Shown here one piece after another: positions 47,901 through 56,900 of a DNA stretch of 64,000 nucleotides (its first letter is position 1; each line of letters begins with the position of its first letter). The translations under genes were made by a program, and so were the position numbers. The notes beneath the pieces are model-generated. The model saw only the letters and a list, made by a program, of their open reading frames with translations, ran no database searches and was not told the origin of the DNA. The DNA is from Acheta domesticus (lineage: Eukaryota; Arthropoda; Insecta; Orthoptera; Gryllidae), in contig JAHLJT010000631.1 of the NCBI GenBank assembly GCA_031308135.1, forward strand, positions 7,098,764 to 7,162,763, read 5' to 3'.

Positions 47901-50900
47901 CAGGACTCCCAGGACATGAGCAAGTATCTTCACTTGAAAACATGGCATCTCTGTAACATTTAATTGGTGTGTTTCGTTATACGTTGAATGTCTGAATTAT
48001 AAATTGTTCAAAAATATTTAGCTTTTGTTACCTTTTCTTTCTTTGGAGTCCATCTGAGAAGAAAGATTGTATTCCATGACCTTCCAAGTTGCTTGACATT
48101 AGATAACCATTGCCTTTAGAATTTACTTCTATCCAATAGAGAGTACTGTCAAATATAAGCAATAAACATGTCATCAAAGGAAGGTTTATTCAATTTTTAG
48201 TAATCTCTGTTATATTTGAATAAAAAAGGAATCTAATCCTCTAAATTAGTGGTTTAGTAAATCCTCTAAATAATGTGACAGGTTTTTTCTAGTTTTCAGC
48301 GTAACTTTACTGCTTAACTTACTTTGTTGAAAGTCCTTATGCTGCTTAAAAATATGATAAAATGAACATTATTTTTTGGAAGGTACTTATTTTTCTTATG
48401 CTTTGTTTATGTTTGATAATGAGAAATCTTCAAACCTAATGAAAGGTGCCACATCCAATTTTTGGACGAATCCTGGTCTATGAAAGATCTTTTGGATGTG
48501 AGTGCGATCATGGAGAGGTTGACTCAAATCTAAACGATAAACATTTGAGCCAGAATGCTTTTCATCACTCTCTGCCCAGTACAAGTGGCGACCTATCCAA
48601 TCAGCTGCTATGCTTAGTCCTGTGCCGTTCAATGATACAAGCTGAAAATGAAGTAAATATTCAATGATGTACTTTTATTATTCAGCTCTTAACTGTTGAT
48701 TCCTAAACTCTTTATTATAAACTTACCTTTTTACGTTGAAGTCCATCTATATTTGCAGAAAGAAGCTCTTTAAGTTCTGATAACCAGAATATGCGTTTCT
48801 CATGGCTCAATGAAGCCAGGTCAATTGGTCCTGTACTCCTGGACAACATTTGATTTTGCTGTTTATCACAATCAGCAATGCGCACTGTGTCAGGTGTTGA
48901 TAACAGCAACTTTGGAACTGGCATTTCCACTGCAGTATTGGCTCGGACTTGGAGGGAAAGGGCACCTGACCCTACTGCTGTCCGAGCTTGTACCTAAGAA
49001 AATCAGGATATATGAAAATCTTTAATAAACTTGTCAACAAATCATGTAAATAGATTTCTTATAAGTGTAGATATTTAATATTCTTGCTATAAATCACTAT
49101 GTGAACAACAGTGACTGAAATGATTTTGCAAAATTTCACAATAAATAGATTTAGAAGGAAGAATTGTAACCAATGTTATGTTCAATAACTGCCAAGTATG
49201 TATTGTTATTCTCCAATGAAATAGACAAAGAGATAGTTTGAATGAGAATATAAAATTTAATCATCTTTGTGATTTTCTCCTCAATTGATTTGAACTCAAT
49301 AAACGAAGTTCTCAAGACGAACATATGTTGAAAATGAACTGCATTAGAAAAACATCCATAAATGTATCAAATTTAGCAGTTTGACAACATTGCAGAGATA
49401 TATAGTCAGTATGTGAACAACAGTGACTGAAATGATTTTGCAGTTGTCATAAGAGCAATCTGATTTGACTGGACAAATTTATTGAATGTTTATTAAGAAA
49501 TGCCAAAACTGCACTAGCAAGAATTTATGAAAGATATCAGTCAAAATATTTCCTAAAATTTCTTGTTCATTTCTTATTAATGTTCCTCATGAATTTATAG
49601 AAAATCAATATGAATGAACAAATAAAATGTAGAGTGCCTTCAAAACAATACTGAATATACTTTACTTTTGAAACATTATTTTTAACTATGGCTCCAAAAA
49701 ACACAACAATAGTGCATATGGTAACAATACAATATATTAACATGTACATATGAGACCATGAAGTCGTGAGTTTCTAATTCTCAAATATATTTCTTAATAC
49801 TTTATTTTCTTTTATTTTAGTATTACATAGTAATATAAAAGTGTTAATTATTCCTTATAACTTATGGTGCAAAACATTATGTCAATATGTTCCCTAACTA
49901 TTTCTAATTGTACTAAGATCTATATTTTTTAAATTTATTTTAATTATTTCATCCAATGCCTGCTTTTTCTTCCACAGAGTATAATTTGAAACATCATAAC
50001 TCATGAATCCTTAAACATTTTTATCATTCCATTTTAAAATTGTTACTTGGATTATACTTTATTGCCTGAACCTAAATTTGAAGATTATAAGGGACTTGTA
50101 TGTGCTTTGTAGGAATTTGAACTAGAACTTTTAAAAATCACTTGTAACAATAACGATTAACAGAGTAATTTATTATTGCTAATTTGCATTTCCTATAACA
50201 ATTTCAGGTTCAAGCACAAGAATTGTCTTTCTGCTGTTAAATAAAAAATGAATTATAAAGATATTCGTAAAATTAGAAGAGTTACAATGTTTTGAGTCGG
50301 GGGCAAACAAGAGAAAAGTAACTATAGGGAAAAGCCAGAATAAGATTCATTAGCTCTACTGTGGTCATCTGTGAACATTAGTTCCCCAACTAGAAGAAAA
50401 AATTTGTCCAAAACGATGTTCTGCTTTTGATGTGATGACATAATGACTTTACATTAGTTTAAATTGCATTTTTAAAATTTCTCACAAAATAATCTTAAAT
50501 TTTTTTTTTCTCTCTATCATGGCCATTTGCAGTTCAAATGGCCATGGGACATAGTATATGCGCGTGCGCATTTGCAAAAGTACAAATAATTACAAAACTA
50601 ACAAACTTAGAAACAACTAAGTATTAAAAAGTACACATCTCAATGCGCAACAATAAAAAATTAAAAATTCCAAATTTTCACATAGAAACATTATTTTGAG
50701 GTAGATGAATATCTTCAATAAAATATTCAAATTAATTTTATACTGGTATATGTGAAGAAGTATGACAGACACCTTATATTTTCATGTTTATTTTTCTAAT
50801 ATTCAATATGAATGATTACCTGAAAATAATAAGTGGAGTGATGCAATAAATTATTCGCAATATATTCATGTTTATCTGTGTCAGCTGGAGAATTTGTACA

Positions 50901-53900
50901 AGATTGGCTTGTTGTTTTCTAATGAAATGAACCAACATTCCACCTTGTAGCCTTCAATTATTCCATTAGGATGTGTGGGAGGATTCCATCTAAACACTGC
51001 TGTAATATTCTGAAAATGTAGAAACAAAAATTAAATATTTTCTAAAGAGAAAAAATAAATATTCTGTAATGTCTCAATGGAAATGTTACTCAATAGAGGG
51101 ACTTTTTCCCTCATTCATTCTTCCTGAAATATTTTAACATCTCTTTCACAATCAGAAACCATTGTATTTTCTTGAGCTTGAAAGAGATATGAAACTTCAA
51201 TGCCAATTTTCTGTATTGTATTGCTTTTATATCTATCATAAAGACATGGAGACAGTTAAAGAATTTTCATCAACATATCTTTAAAGTAGACCTGTACTAA
51301 CTTGGTATTCGTCTACTGGATCTCGAGTGTACTGAATAAATACTCTTGGATTGGTTGGTGCTGAAGGTACAGAAGGAGGAGAATGTAACATCACTCGAGT
51401 TTGTGGAGATGCTCCCCAATATGTGAAAGCATTTATTGTAACTTGAAGTGGAGAATGAGGTTCCAGTTTGTCTGCATCTCCATAACTTACAAAAGTATCA
51501 TTTGTTGTTGTTGGCTGAAAGTAATAAAAGTTGGACAGCAAATGAATTGAAGTGAAGAATTAATTTTAATGTGAACTTTTAAAATGGAATGAATGTCATC
51601 CAGAGGCACAAAATACTTAATTGAGCTTAACAGAATTTTATTAAATTTCATAAAAAAAATATTTCATTTTTATTTGGCTATTAGATTTTCTGCCCAAGTA
51701 AAGCAGGTTTTGTTTTTTTATTAATAATTCTTGCAAAACCATCTACAATAGTGGTAGAAACGTTTCCAGTTTTAGATTAAAATTGTTTATATATTTCATA
51801 TCTTACTTTTATCTCCCTCATGTTTGGATCATTTATTGAGAGTTCATAGAAGACTTGTCCATAGTTCACATTTGTTATTGGATTCCATTTAATAAAAAAT
51901 GCTTGCCAAGTACCCTCTATTCGAATTGAATTTACATCTACAGCTTCAGGAATAACATTTACTTCAGATTCACCTATATGGTCTGAAACATGTTACACAG
52001 TTAACAAATCTGGTATTCATTAACAAATATGAAATAGCTTTTAAACACAAATGAAATTCATTATTCTCACCAGGAAAATATTGTAGTGCAGTATCCACTA
52101 CAGTAGCCATATGCAACCCTGAAAGACTAAGTTTATTAATTAGGGCTGTGTTTTGACCATTTAAATCTCCTACAACAGCATTGCGATCATCTTGAAGCCA
52201 CAGTAAATGATCACTGAAATAACATAGTGGACCTGAAAGAAAATAGTTTAATAGTTTCTCCAAATTCATCATGTGCTTTGATAATGTGTTTTCCTAATTT
52301 TAAGAAACTTGTTTGTTTTGCAGTTTTGAGAAATTTTACCTTGTATATTATGCTGTTGTAACGGCAGTGCTTTCAATGAAGTGTCTTGGTGTCGAGGAAA
52401 AAATTGCTCTGCAGTAGGAGCTTGAAATAGCAATGAACCTTCATAGCTTCGAACAATCCAGTAAACGAGTCTTCGATCGGGGTCTAAAGTGAGACCCATT
52501 ACTAAAACAGAAATTAAAGTGAGATGCAAAATTGATTTAGAAGTGTAATATTCATTTTGGAATCATGTGGTTTTCAGTGGATTGACTACTTATGGCTTGT
52601 ATGCATCAAAACATGGTTTAGCTTCTATAAAAATATACCTTGTTTTCCTGAAAATATTTCTTCTGGGTAGTAGACTTGTTTATCTTGGCCATTCAATTTT
52701 GCACATTCTACTGCATGGCCTGTAGACCAATATATATGCGAATGAACTGCGTCTACATGCAATTCCTTTGCAACTGTAAGTATGAGTGGTTCTTGCTGAC
52801 TGCCATTGAGATTTCCTCGAGAAATCTACAACAAATCCAGGCACCATTATTTCTTGTTTGTTCTTGTTATGTTTTGCATTAAAAAAGTTGACTGCAAACT
52901 TTTAGGGAGAACTTACAAGTTGCTGCTTGGGATTTGACCAATAAAGCTTTCGTCCTATCCAGTCTACTGCTATACTGCCTACAGAGTCTAAATCATGAAG
53001 GATACCCCGCTCATGACTTGTCAAATTGTACCAGTAAACTCGAGTGGTATTTGTTACTAAATACAGTAGGTCTTTATACCACGCCATATCAGTGATGTGA
53101 TGATCTCCAGTTGCATCCTGTAATGGAACACAATTATTTATTACACAATAAATTACAACTAAGTTTTAATTATATGTTGTTTTCTTATTTTTTGTGTTTA
53201 TTTTCAAGTAAACTGTTAAATTCTTGAAAAATAAGAAATTTAGCAAAGTTTAGTTTTACATCCAGATATGGAAAATTTACAATTTACTAATTCATTAGGT
53301 TCTTAAAAATAAGATTTAGGAGTGTTACAAGAGCACGTTCATTGGTAAAGGGTATTTAATATTATAATATTGGATTGTCCATCCTCCTAACATTTCTAAT
53401 TTCTGAGAATATTTTGCTTTAAAAGAAGTCTTTATCTTTATTAATGTGATTGAGGAGGGTATCAAAAAAGTGTTGAACTTAGCAATTTTTTGTAATTCCA
53501 GTAATTTTAATGGATATTAAACATCTGCCATATCATTAAGCCAACATTCTTTTAGTCAAGCAAAATAAGTTTGATCCATTTTTTAGAAAATCTTGTTTAC
53601 ATATTTTTTAAAGCATTTCACCCAACTTTTTTTTATTGAACATTACATAATTAAAAATATATAGACCGTGAAAAAATTTATATCTTTTCCTCTTTTCAAA
53701 ATTTCCAAGATGTCACTGAAAATGTAAACAGTGCCATTTTTATAAGCTCGCCTTGCTCCATATGTGGGCCAACAAATTTTAAGAAAATATTTGGAACCAA
53801 TTTTGAGAAAACTTAGAAAATGTTTTGGAGGGAACCCCAAAATGAAAAGATCCATTTCAAATTTGATGGGTCATATCAGCTATTTTGATTGATCAGGGAA

Positions 53901-56900
53901 TATGAGTTTTAATGATAATCCTGTGTACGGTTCAGGTGCTAGTGTTGGCAGACAGACAAATTTTGCAAAAGAAAAGATAGAAAAAAACAAACAAGGGTAT
54001 TTCTATCAAAATCTGTACTTCAATATTTTGTTATTTTATAATACACATATGACAAAGAAAAAATGTAATGATAAAAATGTAATATGCATCCACTATACAA
54101 ATATGTCTGCTGTATGTAGACCTCCATTTAAAATTGAAGAGTATATTTTTCAGTCATCGTTTACTATGATATAATAATTGTCAATTGTTTTCCCAGCATT
54201 TAATAAAACATGATAATTACAATATAATTACCTTAAGATTTGGTGTGTGCATTAGTATCTCAACATTTTCTCCCGTAATATCACTTTTAAGGAGGCCTTC
54301 AGCTGCTGACCAGACCACAGTTGATTGTTGTCCATGAGGACTTTTACGGAGAGTTTTCCCTCTGAATTCTGATGACCAAGGACCTTGACCTGATGTAGTG
54401 TAAGCTGCTACCTTAATTATATACGTTGTATCAGGAAGAATATTACGAGCTGTATAAGTTGTACCATTAATTTTATTAGCTGATACGGTCAGTTTTCTTT
54501 TTTCATCTTTCATAAGAAGAGTATATGACCAGTTCTGCCAAGCTCCTTTTCCTGGAAATTGAAACAATATCCAGGAAATGAAATTAATGTCTTAAAATAA
54601 TTGTTATTAGAAACACGTCCATTAAAATGATAATTATCTTCATACGGCTTTGTTTCTTACCTTGGCCGCCTACAAGATGTGGAACTTGCCATGAAGATCT
54701 TGGCTACTTCAGTGCCAAGAATAGCTTGCACTCCTACTGGTGGATTCACTGGAATCGGCACAGGCTGTGAAGTTGATAAGTTCACACAAACACTTACAAA
54801 CCCTCTATCTGACAGGTCTGGGTAAGCATTGTGATAATAACTGTCTCGACCAGCATGATATTCTTCAGTGTAAACTTCTACTCCATTGGTCCAGAAGAAA
54901 AGACCATTTGCAGCTGCCAAAGATACTACATGTTGAAACATTGGCTGTTGTGTATTCGCTCTCAGGTCTACTACTTCTCTCCTGAAATTTGCAATGCCCA
55001 CTTTTGTAAAAATGAAGTCTCTCTAGTTAATGGAGTAAAAGAAATGCATAGTCAACATGGTTTATACAAATTAACTGGTCTTATATTTAAGAATCTTTCT
55101 TATTGCTTATTCTATTAATTATTTCATTGAAAGAAACCTTTAAAAATGAATATGATTATTTATCTAAATATCAAAATTGCCCAGACACATACCCATCTAA
55201 AGAGACTGAAAGAACAGTGTTTTGACTGTGATTTGCTACGAGCAAACGAAAATTAGTGTGGTCCACTGTAAAAGCTCCCAAGAAAGGATCCTCTAACATT
55301 ATTTTAGGTTGCACTTCATGTTTAACTCCATTACTGATATCTGCCAGATCTAGGCGATATAATCCAGGTCGTGGTGTTCCTTGAGTCACCCAAAAGAGGT
55401 AACTGTAACATAACATGGTGGAAAGCAATGAATGAAAAATTCTTTACAGTTAAATTCTTGTATTGTCTCAATATATACTTACCCGTTATATGGATCAACT
55501 TCAATATGTGTGGGTCGAGTCAGAAGTCCTGCCATTGCAATAGTTAGACCTCGCCCATCTAGCCCACATCTTGCAACTTGCCACTTGGAACCAGATGTAT
55601 GAGCAACTTCTCCCAAAATGTACAACTGATCATTCAACCAGTCAACACTAAGGTCCAGTGGTTTGAAATTGGCATGTGCTGGAGTCAGGATTGTCGATAA
55701 AGAAGACTCACTTAGGGACATTCTTGACACATACCCACTTGATTCAGATATAAATAACATTCTTCGGGAGACATGAATAGCCATTCCTGCACAATCATGA
55801 ATAAATCATTTCTTTTAGAATAGTTCAATGTTACATAATTATGATAATATTACAGTAGTTTATGCTTTTTCCTACCAGTTATTACATGAGAAGTGTTGTA
55901 TAAAGTATATGGCTCATAAATAATATCTGCTCCTTGTTGAATAACTGAATGTTGTGCTCCAAGAATCAGAATTGGCTGTTGTGTATCCTTCACTGCAGTC
56001 AAGAAAATTGATGTACAATAAACAACCAAGGGAAAAGTCCTTTAGTTATAAAAAGTTTATAAAATATAGAAGTATCAAACCTGTTGGTCCTGATGGTGTA
56101 GTAACGAACGTCATGGCAGCAGGTCCCTCTCCAACATTATTTCTCATTGATAATGATATTGAATAATTTCTATTGGCTTGGAGATTTCGAAATAAATAAA
56201 AGGCTGTGTTTTCAGAGGCTGGAATATCCTGAAACATTTAATGTTTTCATACTTTCTAATAGAGCAAGGACAGTTTTAAACCTTTTTTTCGAGTTTCAGT
56301 AACAGTGGTATAATTTCATTGTCTTCAGGGACTTTGTATTTGTAGTCTGTCATTTATTCTCATTTGTGTCTGAGGAAGTAAAAGGCAAGTTTTCAGAGAT
56401 AGTTGAAATAGGGAATTTTTTCAAAAACATGGAGAACATTTCTTCTATTTGGGACATTAGCGACAATTATCAAGATTAAATTTATAGTTTTCCTTTTTAA
56501 ACATATCTAGAAATGTCTCAAAAGCTTTAAAAGTTTAGTATTACTTCTTATATATAGAATTTTATCAAAAACGAACTATAGGCATTATTTATCTAATTTC
56601 AAGTAAAAAAACGAGAAAACATTGAAAGCTCATTGTTACAAGAGTTTTTATAGAATTGTTATTATTAAATGAAAACAAAAAAGATAAACATTTCAAAATT
56701 TTATTTCCCCAGTTTTCAGTCTAGGCTACATGCGAAAAATATTTGTCATGCTCTGTTCTTTTTAGATATCTTGCATTTATCTCCCCAAGTATGCACAGGC
56801 ACACCAATTTCTGTTAGAAACCATTAGCAGAATGACTATTAATTTGTAATTATGATTCTGTCAGAACTGAAATAGGATAAGGAGATAAATATGTAGAGAG

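Larger units (their letters stand above)
48994..50819 (-). other. ROS1/sev intron
   Basis: A 1.8-kb intron between exons 18 and 17. It contains a 33-bp direct repeat (49098-49130 and 49410-49442), the second copy of an intronic repeat (49670-49930), and two short perfect palindromes at 50519-50571. No exon is required by phase. Confidence 0.75.

Noticed and set aside
50919..50943. A 25-bp intron splitting sevenless exon 17
   Set aside because: GT and AG are present and it would restore frame, but 25 bp is far below the minimum intron length, and the frame through it matches the expected fibronectin sequence; a single extra base is simpler.
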